Made by a program: the position numbers and the translations under genes
Source: Aliarcobacter trophiarum LMG 25534
Lineage (GTDB): Bacteria > Campylobacterota > Campylobacteria > Campylobacterales > Arcobacteraceae
Reading direction: 5' to 3'
Assembly (NCBI RefSeq): GCF_003355515.1
Contig: NZ_CP031367.1
Coordinates: forward strand, 434,001 to 498,000
DNA length: 64,000 bases
Part shown: positions 54,755 to 63,798 of the stretch, in pieces
How positions within the stretch are numbered: position 1 is the stretch's first letter
How the letters are laid out: every line of letters begins with the position of its first letter
The notes under the pieces: model-generated
The model's database searches: none
Seen by the model: the letters and a program-made list of their open reading frames with translations, nothing else
What the model was told of the DNA's origin: nothing

Positions 54755-56359
54755 TTGAAAGTTTTATCTACAAATAAGTTAATTGTTTTTTCATCTATAT
54801 TTTTTACACTTTTTTATAACTTTAAGTTTTTTAAAGATATGTTTGTAGCCTATGGTTTTGGTGGTTTAAACTCACTATATTTTCTGTCAACCGCAATTTT
54901 ACTTATATCTTTGATGACTTTGATATTTTTAATATTTAGTTCAAAATATATAATTAAACCATTTCTTATAACTCTTTTTGTAATTTCAAGTTTTACGGCT
55001 TATTTTATGGATAGTTATAGTGTTGTTATTGATAGTGAGATGATAAGAAACTCTTTGCAAACAAATCTTAAAGAGTCAGCCGATTTGTTTAGTTTTAAAC
55101 TTATTTTATATGTAATCTTTTTAGCAATTTTACCAACATATTTTATATATAAAACAAAAATAGAGTATAAAAGTTTTAAAGTTGAGCTACTTTCTAGATT
55201 AAAAATAGCTCTTTTAGCTTCTGTTTTAGTTTTAGTCATAGCTTTTAGTTTTAGTAAATTTTATACCTCTTTTTTAAGAGAACATAAACCTTTAAGATAC
55301 AATGTAAATCCAATTTATTGGATATATAGTATAGGAAACTATATAAATAAAACTTTTGATACAGCACCTATTGAGTTAAAAGAGATAGGGCTTGATTCAA
55401 AAGTAGTAGAACCACTACAAGAACCAAAAGAGTTAATTATTTTAGTTGTAGGTGAAACGGCACGAGCAGATAGATTTTCATTAAATGGATATGCTAAAGA
55501 GACAAATCCACTTTTAAAACAAGAGGATATTTTGAGTTTTTCAAATATGAGTTCATGTGGAACTTCTACTGCTCACTCAGTTCCATGTATGTTTTCAATC
55601 TATCCAAAAGAGCAATATAGTTATAAAAAAGGAGTCTCTACAAAAAATGTTTTGGATGTTTTGAAAAATACTCAAGATATTGCAATTTTATGGAGAGATA
55701 ATAACTCTGATTCAAAAGGAGTAGCTCTTAGAATTGATTATGAAGATTATCAAACATCAAAAACAAATACAATTTGTGATGAAGAGTGTAGAGATGAAGG
55801 GATGTTGGTTGGACTTGATGATTATATAGAAAAAAATAAAAATAGAGATATTTTAATAGTTCTTCACCAAATGGGAAATCATGGACCAGCATACTACAAA
55901 AGATATCCAAAAGAGTTTGAAAAATTTACTCCTGTTTGCAAAACAAATCAATTAGAAAATTGTACAAAAGAGGAGATAAGTAACGCTTATGATAACGCTA
56001 TTTTATATACAGACTATTTTTTGAGTAAATCTATAAATTTATTAAAAAAGTATGAAGAGAGTCATGAAACAGCTCTTTTATATATGTCTGATCATGGAGA
56101 AAGCCTTGGAGAAAATGGTATATACCTTCATGGAATGCCATATGCGATAGCCCCAAAAGAGCAGACAAATGTGGCATCTTTTTTGTGGTTAGGAGGTGGT
56201 GCTATGGAGCATGAGTATGATAAACAAAGAGCCAAAGAGATAAAAGATAAAGAGTTTTCACAAGACAATCTTTTCCATACTATTTTAGGTCTTTTTGAAG
56301 TAGAAACAGAGGTTTATGATAAAAATCTGGATATTTTAAATGACTACAGAAACGATTAA
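54755..56359 (+). CDS. eptA: Lipid A/core phosphoethanolamine transferase (EptA/EptC type)
   Basis: A 534-residue inner-membrane enzyme with a TTG start behind AAGGAG. Five membrane helices precede a periplasmic sulfatase domain with VVGETARADRFSLNGY, the nucleophile Thr in CGTSTAHSVPCM, paired cysteines and YMSDHGESLGENG. It transfers phosphoethanolamine from phosphatidylethanolamine to lipid A; the Campylobacter EptC also modifies the flagellar rod. This family raises resistance to cationic peptides. It overlaps the PAP2 gene by 20 bp, as with eptA and lpxE in Helicobacter. Confidence 0.88.
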   Translation: MKVLSTNKLIVFSSIFFTLFYNFKFFKDMFVAYGFGGLNSLYFLSTAILLISLMTLIFLIFSSKYIIKPFLITLFVISSFTAYFMDSYSVVIDSEMIRNSLQTNLKESADLFSFKLILYVIFLAILPTYFIYKTKIEYKSFKVELLSRLKIALLASVLVLVIAFSFSKFYTSFLREHKPLRYNVNPIYWIYSIGNYINKTFDTAPIELKEIGLDSKVVEPLQEPKELIILVVGETARADRFSLNGYAKETNPLLKQEDILSFSNMSSCGTSTAHSVPCMFSIYPKEQYSYKKGVSTKNVLDVLKNTQDIAILWRDNNSDSKGVALRIDYEDYQTSKTNTICDEECRDEGMLVGLDDYIEKNKNRDILIVLHQMGNHGPAYYKRYPKEFEKFTPVCKTNQLENCTKEEISNAYDNAILYTDYFLSKSINLLKKYEESHETALLYMSDHGESLGENGIYLHGMPYAIAPKEQTNVASFLWLGGGAMEHEYDKQRAKEIKDKEFSQDNLFHTILGLFEVETEVYDKNLDILNDYRND

Positions 56360-57032
56360 TAAACAAATAATTGTTACAGCTATTGTATTTATTGTTACTA
56401 TTTTAATTTTTGAATTAACAAAACTTGATATTTATATTCAAAGCTATTTTTATAATTTTGAAGATAAACATTGGTTAATACAAAAAGACCAAACTCTAAA
56501 ATATATCTTTTATGATGGGTTTAAAAAACTATTTATTATTATCTCTATTATCTTTATAGTTTTATCTCTTTTATCTTTTTCTAAAAGATTTAATTTATTA
56601 AATAGATATAAAAAAGGTTTAATTATAGTTGCTTTAACTATGCTATTTGTTCCAGCATTAGCTATATTTAAAAACTATACAAATATGCCTTGTCCATATA
56701 ATGTAGTAACTTTTGGTGGAAAATATCCAGAAATTAAGCTTTTTGAAACATATCCAAAAGATTTTGTACAAGAGACAAAATCAAGATGTTATCCTGCTGG
56801 CCATGCAACTATGGGATTTTCTTTGATGGCTCTTTATTTTTTATTTAAAACAAGAAGGGCTAAAAATATTGCTTTATTATTTGGAGTAATAGCTGGAGTA
56901 TTAACTGGTGGTTATAAGATGTTAGTAGGACATCACTTTTTAAGTCACACACTAGCTACAATGATTTTGGCTTGGTTAGTAATTTTATTGGTAGTTAAAT
57001 TTGTTTATAAAATAAAAATGCTAGAAGAGTAA
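56340..57032 (+). CDS. PAP2-family membrane phosphatase (LpxE/LpxF-like)
   Basis: A 230-residue protein with about six membrane helices. The PAP2 motifs are RCYPAGHATMGF (the PSGH block, Ser replaced by Ala) and GYKMLVGHHFLSHTLA. It probably removes a phosphate from lipid A or undecaprenyl pyrophosphate. The 20-bp overlap with the EptA-type gene favours lipid A dephosphorylation before phosphoethanolamine addition. Site (1 or 4') not determinable. Confidence 0.8.
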   Translation: MTTETINKQIIVTAIVFIVTILIFELTKLDIYIQSYFYNFEDKHWLIQKDQTLKYIFYDGFKKLFIIISIIFIVLSLLSFSKRFNLLNRYKKGLIIVALTMLFVPALAIFKNYTNMPCPYNVVTFGGKYPEIKLFETYPKDFVQETKSRCYPAGHATMGFSLMALYFLFKTRRAKNIALLFGVIAGVLTGGYKMLVGHHFLSHTLATMILAWLVILLVVKFVYKIKMLEE

Positions 57033-57041
57033 TCTTCTAGC
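57020..57041 (-). terminator. Hairpin terminator of the LTA-synthase-like gene
   Basis: A perfect 9-bp stem, GCTAGAAGA and TCTTCTAGC, with loop GTAA. On the minus strand it is followed by ATTTTTATTTT, as expected for an intrinsic terminator of the 57048-58946 gene. It overlaps the last codons and stop of the PAP2 gene on the plus strand. Confidence 0.65.
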
Positions 57042-57047
57042 AAAAAA

Positions 57048-58946
57048 CTATTTATAAGCTTTGTTTTTATACATATCGTCTAGTACATAAATAAGAGCTA
57101 AAGCCTCTTTTTCTAGTAGTTCATCTTTTTCAGTATTTACAAGTTTTTTATCTTTATATAGAAAAGTCTTAGTCGGAAGATTTGGTACTAAGATAGCTAC
57201 TTTATCACCTTTTCTATAGGCATAAATTTCATCAAATAACATAAGATTTATCTCTTTTTTATTGTCCTTAAATATAGAGTTTCCCAAAATAGGATATGAT
57301 AAATCAATACCTATTAAATCTAAAGCAGTTGCTAAAATATCAGCTTGTGATGTTAGATTATTGTATATAAGAGGAGTTATATCAGAACTAATTATCACAG
57401 CTGGAATTTGGAACATATCAATTGGAACTATTTGATCTCCATAAACTCTAACATTATGATCAGAAACTACTACAAAAACTGTGTTTTTATAATACTCTTC
57501 TTGTTTTGCAAGTTCAAAAAATTTTCCAATTGCAAAATCTGCATATTTTATTGCATTTTGTACACTCTCTTTTGGTATATTTTTCTCAAATTCTATTTTT
57601 CCATCTGGAAGTTCAAATGGAATGTGATTTGAAGAGCTAAACATAACACTTACAAAATTTTCACCATTTGTTGAATACTCTTTAAATTTTTCATTTGCTT
57701 TTATTACTAAATCTTCATCACTAACTCCCCAAGTACTCCTAAAAATTGGGTTTTTATAGTCTTCTTCTTCAATAACTTCATCAAAACCGTTTCCTAAATA
57801 CCAAGCTTTCATATTGTCAAACCTAGCCTCTCCACCATAAATGAAGCTTGATTTATAACCATATGGTTTTAAAAGAGTTGCAACTGTAAAATAATCTTTT
57901 TGAGATTTATTTCTTTTTAAAACTTCGTTCCCCGCAATTGGCAAAGTTCCACTAGAAAGTGCTGCTAGACCTCTTACACTTCTTGTTCCATTTGAAAAAA
58001 GCTTTGTAAATGAGATATTTTCATATGCCAATTTATCCAGATTTGGAGTGAGATTTTGATCTCCAGCAAATCCTGTAAATTGAGCACCCATACTCTCTTG
58101 TATAAATATTACAAGATTTTTTTGTTTTTTAGTTTCTAGCTTAGTTTTTACTTCTCTATAAAAAGGCCTAGATCTATTTTGAAACTCAATTCCAAGTGCT
58201 TTTGAAGCATAACTGTATGCTTCATCAATATTCATTTTACCATATTTTAAAATATCACTTTCACTTCCTTTGTTTGAATAGTATGCATAGCCCAAGGAGT
58301 GTAAAGAGTTCTTTGTAATCTCATTTATAACTCTATTTGAGCTATACAAGGCATCTGAAATATTTACAGGTCTATGACCAAAAGATGAACGAATTCCTAA
58401 AAATAGAATCAATAAAATTGGTAAAAGCAATAAAACTCTTGATAAATAACTTTGTTCAAAAACATTTTTAAAATTTATAAAATATGATTTTATAAATATT
58501 CTTGCTACTAAAAATATTATTACAAAAACTATAATAAACTGCAGTTTATACTCTTTATAAAGTAAAGAAGCTACCTCCTTTGGATACTCTAAATATTCAA
58601 TAAATAGGTAGTTTGGTTTTAAATCATACTGTGCAAAAAAAGGAAAACTTGCACACTCTATAAAAATAGTTAAAATCAAAAATCCTAAAATATAGTTTTT
58701 TAGTAGTTTTGAAGTAAAGTTAGAAAAATATTTAGGAGCTAAAGCTAAAAACAGAGTTGGAATAACTAAGATAATAGATATTACAATAGTATCCATTCTT
58801 AAGCCATAAATAAAAGTTAGAAGTGATTCATTAAGAGATAGCTCATTAAATCTATCATTATATAAAAAATAAAAAGCTACTCTTGATATAAGAAAAATAA
58901 TAAGAAATAGTATGTAAACTTTTGAAAGTTCCAGAATTAGACGCAT
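57048..58946 (-). CDS. LTA synthase family membrane sulfatase
   Basis: A 632-residue protein: five N-terminal membrane helices (about 1-175) and an extracytoplasmic sulfatase domain from about 270 (NLVIFIQESMGAQFTG). The likely nucleophile Thr lies in FSNGTRSVRGLAAL, with later ligands in VVSDHNVR. LtaS relatives transfer glycerol phosphate, or phosphoethanolamine in some Gram-negatives, from phospholipid to an acceptor. With TagD- and TagF-like genes in the same locus, a glycerol-phosphate transferase is plausible but unproven. It is the fourth enzyme of this superfamily in the window. Confidence 0.8.
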   Translation of the reverse strand: MRLILELSKVYILFLIIFLISRVAFYFLYNDRFNELSLNESLLTFIYGLRMDTIVISIILVIPTLFLALAPKYFSNFTSKLLKNYILGFLILTIFIECASFPFFAQYDLKPNYLFIEYLEYPKEVASLLYKEYKLQFIIVFVIIFLVARIFIKSYFINFKNVFEQSYLSRVLLLLPILLILFLGIRSSFGHRPVNISDALYSSNRVINEITKNSLHSLGYAYYSNKGSESDILKYGKMNIDEAYSYASKALGIEFQNRSRPFYREVKTKLETKKQKNLVIFIQESMGAQFTGFAGDQNLTPNLDKLAYENISFTKLFSNGTRSVRGLAALSSGTLPIAGNEVLKRNKSQKDYFTVATLLKPYGYKSSFIYGGEARFDNMKAWYLGNGFDEVIEEEDYKNPIFRSTWGVSDEDLVIKANEKFKEYSTNGENFVSVMFSSSNHIPFELPDGKIEFEKNIPKESVQNAIKYADFAIGKFFELAKQEEYYKNTVFVVVSDHNVRVYGDQIVPIDMFQIPAVIISSDITPLIYNNLTSQADILATALDLIGIDLSYPILGNSIFKDNKKEINLMLFDEIYAYRKGDKVAILVPNLPTKTFLYKDKKLVNTEKDELLEKEALALIYVLDDMYKNKAYK

Positions 58947-58969
58947 TTATGTCCTTTAAAATAGTATAT

Positions 58970-59000
58970 AAAGACCAAATATTTTTTATATTTGGTCTTT
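58970..59000 (-). terminator. Hairpin terminator after gmhA
   Basis: A perfect 13-bp stem, AAAGACCAAATAT and ATATTTGGTCTTT, around a 5-base T loop (A loop on the minus strand). It lies 60 bp past the gmhA stop and just before the start of the LTA-synthase-like gene. It would end the gmhB-hldD-hldE-gmhA transcript. Confidence 0.6.
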
Positions 59001-59060
59001 TTATTAAGATAGGAACTCTATATTAATATTTTTTGGTTACAAGTTGATTACAAAGTAGTT

Positions 59061-59627
59061 TTAGCTAAGTTCATTATCAATTATTTGACAAATCGTATGT
59101 GCAAATAGGATATGCATCTCTTGAATTCTTGGAGTATCATTTGAAGGTACAACTAAATTTACATTGCAAAGTTGATTCATCTCTCCGCCATCACGACCAG
59201 TTAAACCTAAAGTATTACATCCTAACTCTTTAGCAACTTTTAAAGCATTTATAACATTTTTTGAGTTTCCAGAGGTTGAAATACCAATTAATAAATCACC
59301 TTTATTTGCTAAAGCTTCAACTTGTCTATCAAAAACTCTATCATAACCATAGTCATTTCCAATAGCTGTCAATGCACTTGTATCTGTTGTAAGAGCAATC
59401 CCTGGTAATCCTCTTCTTTCAGTTTTATATCTTCCTGTTAATTCAGCAGCAATATGTTGTGCATCAGCTGCACTTCCACCATTTCCACAAATTAAAATCT
59501 TATTTCCAGCTCTTAAAGTTTCTACTGCAAGTTTTGAAGCTTTTAAAAGTGGCTCTTGCATAGTTTGTATAGTCTTTTCTATAGTTTCTTGGTGAGCCAA
59601 AAATTCTTTAATTATTGCATTTTGCAT
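59061..59627 (-). CDS. gmhA: Sedoheptulose-7-phosphate isomerase
   Basis: A 188-residue SIS-domain enzyme converting sedoheptulose 7-phosphate to heptose 7-phosphate, the first step of ADP-heptose synthesis. [23 protein letters not shown] and [14 protein letters not shown] are family signatures, and the C-terminal [12 protein letters not shown] holds the catalytic His. It overlaps hldE by 20 bp, last in the heptose operon. Confidence 0.95.
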   Translation of the reverse strand: MQNAIIKEFLAHQETIEKTIQTMQEPLLKASKLAVETLRAGNKILICGNGGSAADAQHIAAELTGRYKTERRGLPGIALTTDTSALTAIGNDYGYDRVFDRQVEALANKGDLLIGISTSGNSKNVINALKVAKELGCNTLGLTGRDGGEMNQLCNVNLVVPSNDTPRIQEMHILFAHTICQIIDNELS

Positions 59628-61041
59628 TTTCTATCCTTTTTATAGTGTTTGTTGTACTTTTTCCATCTACAAATTGAACAAGTTTTAACTCTTTTGCAAT
59701 ATCTTGTCCAACTACCTCTTTCCCTTCATAATCTCCACCTTTTACAAGTACATCAGGTTTTATAAGTTTTATCAACTCATACGGAGTCTCTTCTTCAAAA
59801 ATTACTACATAATCAACACTTTCAAGTGATGCTAAAATATAAGCTCTATCATCTTGAGTGTTTATAGGTCTTGTCTCACCCTTTAATTTTTTTACACTAC
59901 TATCTGCATTTAATCCCAAAATTAAAACATCACCATAACTTTTTGCTTCTTGAAGATATTTTACGTGACCAACATGTAAAATATCAAAGCAACCATTTGT
60001 GAAGACTACTGTTTTCCCTTGATTACGGAATTTTGAAGATAGTTTTTCTATCTCATCAAAAGTTTTTATATGTGAAGAAGAGCTTGATTTATGTAAACTT
60101 GACTCATATTCATAAATCTCATCTAAAGAAGCTGTTGCACTTCCAATTTTCCCAACCACAACTCCAGCTGCTAAATTTGCAAAATATAGAGCTTTTTTGA
60201 TATCAAGTCCACAAGATAATGCAAATGTAATAGAGGCAATAACAGTATCGCCAGCACCTGTTACATCAAAAACCTCTCTTGCAACAGTTGGGCTTGTAAA
60301 TAGATTTTCATCAAATATTGCAATTCCTTGTTCGCTTAAAGTTATAAGTGAAACTCCTAAACTGCACTCCTCTTTTAGTTTTTTTAAAGCTAAAACTAAA
60401 GATTTTTCATCTTTTATATCAATATTTGTAGCTTCAATAGCCTCTTTTTTATTTGGAGTTAAAGTATAAGCCCCTTTATATTTAGAAAAATCTTTGCCTT
60501 TAGGATCTGCTAAAACTTTTACAGAGTTTTTATTTGCAATTTTTATTATATCTTGAGTTAAACTAGGAGTTAAAACACCTTTTTTATAGTCAGATAAAAT
60601 GATAGCACTATAGTTTTTTATATTTTTTTCTAAATTAGCTATTATTTTTTGGGAACTTTTTTCATTAATATCTTCAATACTTTCTACATCATATCTTAAA
60701 ACTTGTTGATTTGAAGCCATAAGGCGGCTCTTTTTTGATGTTTTTCTAGAGTTCTCAACTACAAGATTATCTATTTTTACATCAATTTTTTCTAACAAAT
60801 TTTTTAACTCATCTGCAACACTATCATCTCCAATTACACTTATTACTTCAACCATACTTCCAAGGCTTACAAGATTGTTTATTACATTTCCAGCTCCACC
60901 TAAAGTTGAACTCTCTTTTTTTACATTTACAACTTGAACTGGTGCTTCTGGAGAAATTCTATCACAAGAGCCCCATAAATAGTGATCTATCATTAAATCA
61001 CCAATTACTAAAATATTAGGTTTTTTATCAATCTTTATCAT
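59608..61041 (-). CDS. hldE: Bifunctional heptose-7-phosphate kinase/heptose-1-phosphate adenylyltransferase
   Basis: A 477-residue fusion: an N-terminal PfkB-type kinase (about 1-320, with [11 protein letters not shown] and [10 protein letters not shown]) and a C-terminal cytidylyltransferase-like domain with [18 protein letters not shown], ending in [10 protein letters not shown]. It carries out steps two and four of ADP-D-glycero-D-manno-heptose synthesis. It overlaps hldD by 4 bp. Confidence 0.96.
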   Translation of the reverse strand: MIKIDKKPNILVIGDLMIDHYLWGSCDRISPEAPVQVVNVKKESSTLGGAGNVINNLVSLGSMVEVISVIGDDSVADELKNLLEKIDVKIDNLVVENSRKTSKKSRLMASNQQVLRYDVESIEDINEKSSQKIIANLEKNIKNYSAIILSDYKKGVLTPSLTQDIIKIANKNSVKVLADPKGKDFSKYKGAYTLTPNKKEAIEATNIDIKDEKSLVLALKKLKEECSLGVSLITLSEQGIAIFDENLFTSPTVAREVFDVTGAGDTVIASITFALSCGLDIKKALYFANLAAGVVVGKIGSATASLDEIYEYESSLHKSSSSSHIKTFDEIEKLSSKFRNQGKTVVFTNGCFDILHVGHVKYLQEAKSYGDVLILGLNADSSVKKLKGETRPINTQDDRAYILASLESVDYVVIFEEETPYELIKLIKPDVLVKGGDYEGKEVVGQDIAKELKLVQFVDGKSTTNTIKRIENAKCNN

Positions 61042-62045
61042 TTAACTTCTTCTTTAAATAATCTTTTAATCTCTGGAATATAGGCTTTTATTCCATCTTC
61101 TAATGTATATTTTGGTTTATAATCTAAGAATTTTTTTGTTGTTTCAATATTTGCTTCTGTGAAAAATTGATAAGAACCAATAAAAGGATTGGGAATATAC
61201 TCTTTTCCATTATTAATTTCTAACTCTTTTTGTAAAATATCTACTATATCTTCAAAGCTTCTTGCACATCCAGTTCCTACATTATAAACCCCAGATTTTT
61301 TAGGTTTACAAGCTTTTATATTTGCCTGAATAATGTCTTCAATATAGATAAAATCTCTTAAAATTTTGTCACTTCCTTCAAATAATTTTGGAGTAAGTCC
61401 TTTTAAAATCTGATGTCCAAATTGAACAACCATAGAAGCTGTTTTATTTTTGAAAAACTCTTTTGGTCCATAAACATTAAAGTATTTGAGACCTACAATA
61501 CTTATTGGTAAATCTTTTTTTAAATAAGAATAAGTGATATTATCCATCATCACTTTTGAAAATCCATAAACATTGTTTGGTTTTTCAAATCCAACTTCAA
61601 ATCTATCGCTATCACCATAAGTTGCAGCAGAACTTGCATAAATCATATTTGCTTTATGTTTTATTGCAATTTTGAGCAAATCTTCATAAGCATTTACATT
61701 TGTTTTTATCATAATATCTTGTTCAAGTGCAGTTGTATCAGAAATTGCAGCTTGATGAAAAATATAATCAAATCTATAATTTTCTTCCAAAGATTTTAAT
61801 AGTTTCTTATCATTTATATCTCCACTTATAACTATTCCATTAAATCCAAGTAGATTTTTAAAATGACCAAAACTTTTTAAATTTCCATTTGAAAAAGTTT
61901 CACCATTTCTAAACATATCTATTACTACAACTCTTGCTTCTGGATACTCTTTTTGAAAATAAAAAGCCAAGTTTGAGCCTATAAATCCAGCTCCACCAGT
62001 TATTAAAATTGTTTTTTTATTAAAATTTATATTGTTATATTTCAA
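61038..62045 (-). CDS. hldD: ADP-L-glycero-D-manno-heptose 6-epimerase
   Basis: A 335-residue NADP-dependent SDR enzyme that epimerises ADP-heptose to the form used by WaaC and WaaF. ITGGAGFIGSNLAFYF is the dinucleotide loop; ASSAATYG and YGFSKVMMD hold the Ser and Tyr-Lys of the active site; KYFNVYGPKE is family-specific. It lies 3 bp after gmhB. Confidence 0.95.
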   Translation of the reverse strand: MKYNNINFNKKTILITGGAGFIGSNLAFYFQKEYPEARVVVIDMFRNGETFSNGNLKSFGHFKNLLGFNGIVISGDINDKKLLKSLEENYRFDYIFHQAAISDTTALEQDIMIKTNVNAYEDLLKIAIKHKANMIYASSAATYGDSDRFEVGFEKPNNVYGFSKVMMDNITYSYLKKDLPISIVGLKYFNVYGPKEFFKNKTASMVVQFGHQILKGLTPKLFEGSDKILRDFIYIEDIIQANIKACKPKKSGVYNVGTGCARSFEDIVDILQKELEINNGKEYIPNPFIGSYQFFTEANIETTKKFLDYKPKYTLEDGIKAYIPEIKRLFKEEVK

Positions 62046-62048
62046 GTC

Positions 62049-62564
62049 TTATCCTTTTATATATTTTAAACTATCTTTCAAGTTTTTTGCTACAAAAAAC
62101 TCACTATTTGTCTCTTTATCTTTGTTTATCAAAACTTTATTCCTAATTTTACCATTTTTTGCACACTCTATATCACTCTCTTTATCCCCAATAAGCCAAG
62201 AGTTTGCTAAATCTATAGAAAAATCGTTTAAAGATTGTAAAATCATTCCATTTTTAGGTTTTCTGCATGTGCAGTTTTCCTCAGGATTATGTGGGCAAAA
62301 ATATATTTTTAAAATATCTATACCCTCCTTTTTAAACTCATCTAGCATATATTTACTCAAAGTTTTAAACTCTTCAACTGTATAGTATCCTCTTCCAATT
62401 CCAGATTGATTTGTAACAATAATTATCTCAAATCCTAATTTTAAAAACTCTCTACAAGCTTCAAAAACACTATTTATAAACTTAAAATTCTCTATTTGAT
62501 AGACATATCCAAAATCTTCATTTATAACTCCATCTCTATCAAGGTAGATTATCTTTTTTTGCAT
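62049..62564 (-). CDS. gmhB: D-glycero-D-manno-heptose-1,7-bisphosphate 7-phosphatase
   Basis: A HAD-superfamily phosphatase of about 171 residues that removes the 7-phosphate in ADP-heptose synthesis. The start ATG at 62564 (MQKKIIYLDRDGVINED) is chosen because AAAGGA lies just upstream; the ATG at 62600 would add 12 unrelated residues. LDRDGVIN is the catalytic loop, VTNQSGIGRG follows, and the Zn-binding CPHNPEENCTCRKP is intact. First gene of the heptose operon. Confidence 0.93.
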   Translation of the reverse strand: MQKKIIYLDRDGVINEDFGYVYQIENFKFINSVFEACREFLKLGFEIIIVTNQSGIGRGYYTVEEFKTLSKYMLDEFKKEGIDILKIYFCPHNPEENCTCRKPKNGMILQSLNDFSIDLANSWLIGDKESDIECAKNGKIRNKVLINKDKETNSEFFVAKNLKDSLKYIKG

Positions 62565-62614
62565 TTTAATCCTTTGAAAATCTAGCTTAAATAATATCAT
62601 AAAGCTCTTTTAAC

Positions 62615-62620
62615 TATAAT
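62615..62620 (+). promoter_or_regulatory. -10 element before the 62649 glycosyltransferase
   Basis: TATAAT within TTAACTATAATTAC, 28 bp before the ATG at 62649, with TAGGAAA as ribosome binding site. The heptose operon diverges from the same short region. Confidence 0.5.
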
Positions 62621-62648
62621 TACAATTTTAAAATAGGAAAATTAAATT

Positions 62649-63521
62649 ATGAAGCAAATAACAATAGATTACAAAACAAGTAATATTTTGATAAATAGGT
62701 TAAAAACTAAAGAAGATATAAAAGTTTTAAAAAAATCATCTTTTTTCGCAAATATTTTTTCTAAAAAAAGATATCCAGATATATATTTTCATAGTGGAGA
62801 TTTAGATGAAAATTCGATAGATTTTATAAAAAATTCTAAATTTATAGTTACAAACTCATTTGCAAATCTAAATTTAATTTTAGCAAAAACAAAAATAAGC
62901 CATGAAAAAATAAAGGTAATCTACCCTAGTGTTGATATGAATTATCAAAAACCAAAAGAGCTAAAAGAGAGATATAAAGATAGATTCTCTCTTACTCCAA
63001 ATACAAAAATTATATTTTTTACAGCAAAAAACTTTAAGACAAGTGGTGTAAAAGAGTTATTACAAATAGTTTCAAATATAACTTATGTTGATTTTAAAGT
63101 AATTATTGCTGGAAGTAAACAGCAGTTGGCTGCTTTGGAGTTTACACTACCTAAGTATTCAAAGTTGGAAACAAAACTTATACTTTTAGATGAAAAGTTA
63201 GAAAACTTAGATGAACTATACCTAATAAGTGATATTTTCCTACTTCCTAGTTATAACAAAAATATTGCAAGCAGTGTTATAAAAGCTATGTATTGTAAAT
63301 GTGTAGTTTTTACAACAATGAATAATGATTCAAAAGAGATAATAGATGTATTTGCAACAATGGAAACCCCAAGTGATCCTAGTACCTCTTTTAAAATAGA
63401 TGCTATTTTATTTGATGAAAAAGAGCTAAAAAAGATTAAAAATCAAAATAGAGATATTGCACTTGAAATGAGCATAGAGAAGAATATTGAAAAATTTAAT
63501 GACATTCTAAGTAGAATTTAA
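62649..63521 (+). CDS. Glycosyltransferase-like protein (GT4 family, short)
   Basis: A 290-residue GT-B-type protein. VIYPSVDMNYQKP, IIFFTAKNFKTSGVKELL and DIFLLPSYNKNIASSVIKAMYCKC correspond to the linker, second-domain start and donor-site region of GT4 enzymes; the first domain is very short. The acidic EX7E pattern is only partly kept, so activity is uncertain. It stands at the end of the LOS locus beside rpmB with its own promoter. Confidence 0.65.
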   Translation: MKQITIDYKTSNILINRLKTKEDIKVLKKSSFFANIFSKKRYPDIYFHSGDLDENSIDFIKNSKFIVTNSFANLNLILAKTKISHEKIKVIYPSVDMNYQKPKELKERYKDRFSLTPNTKIIFFTAKNFKTSGVKELLQIVSNITYVDFKVIIAGSKQQLAALEFTLPKYSKLETKLILLDEKLENLDELYLISDIFLLPSYNKNIASSVIKAMYCKCVVFTTMNNDSKEIIDVFATMETPSDPSTSFKIDAILFDEKELKKIKNQNRDIALEMSIEKNIEKFNDILSRI

Positions 63522-63543
63522 CTCTAACTTAAGAATTTTAAGA

Positions 63544-63549
63544 TAGAAT
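63544..63549 (+). promoter_or_regulatory. -10 element of rpmB
   Basis: TAGAAT within TTTAAGATAGAATTCCC, 36 bp before the rpmB ATG, with AAAGGAAAG as a strong ribosome binding site. Confidence 0.45.
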
Positions 63550-63585
63550 TCCCAATTATTTTTCACTATAAAAAAGGAAAGCAAA

Positions 63586-63774
63586 ATGGCAAGAAAATGT
63601 GCAATTTCTGGAAAAGGACCTATGGTTGGAAACAACGTAAGTCACGCTAAAAACAGAACAAAAAGAAGATTTTTACCAAATATTAGAACTGTTAGAGTAA
63701 CATTAGAAGATGGTACAACAACTAAGTTAAAAATTTCTGCAAAAGAGTTAAGAACTCTTAAAAAACACTCATAA
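63586..63774 (+). CDS. rpmB: 50S ribosomal protein L28
   Basis: A 62-residue ribosomal protein: [20 protein letters not shown] at the start, [13 protein letters not shown] in the middle and TLKKHS at the end, typical of the epsilonproteobacterial form. A hairpin follows immediately. Confidence 0.97.
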   Translation: MARKCAISGKGPMVGNNVSHAKNRTKRRFLPNIRTVRVTLEDGTTTKLKISAKELRTLKKHS

Positions 63775-63798
63775 TTAAGCACTAGAATAAGTGCTTAA
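63775..63798 (+). terminator. Hairpin between rpmB and the K+ channel gene
   Basis: A perfect 9-bp stem, TTAAGCACT and AGTGCTTAA, with a 6-base loop, starting right after the rpmB stop codon and ending at the base before the next ATG. It may be a weak terminator or control translation of the downstream gene, which has no visible Shine-Dalgarno. Confidence 0.5.

Noticed and set aside
62032-62385. Plus-strand ORF of 117 codons opposite gmhB and hldD
   Set aside because: It is the complement of the gmhB coding region; Phe/Ser-rich composition is typical of a shadow frame.
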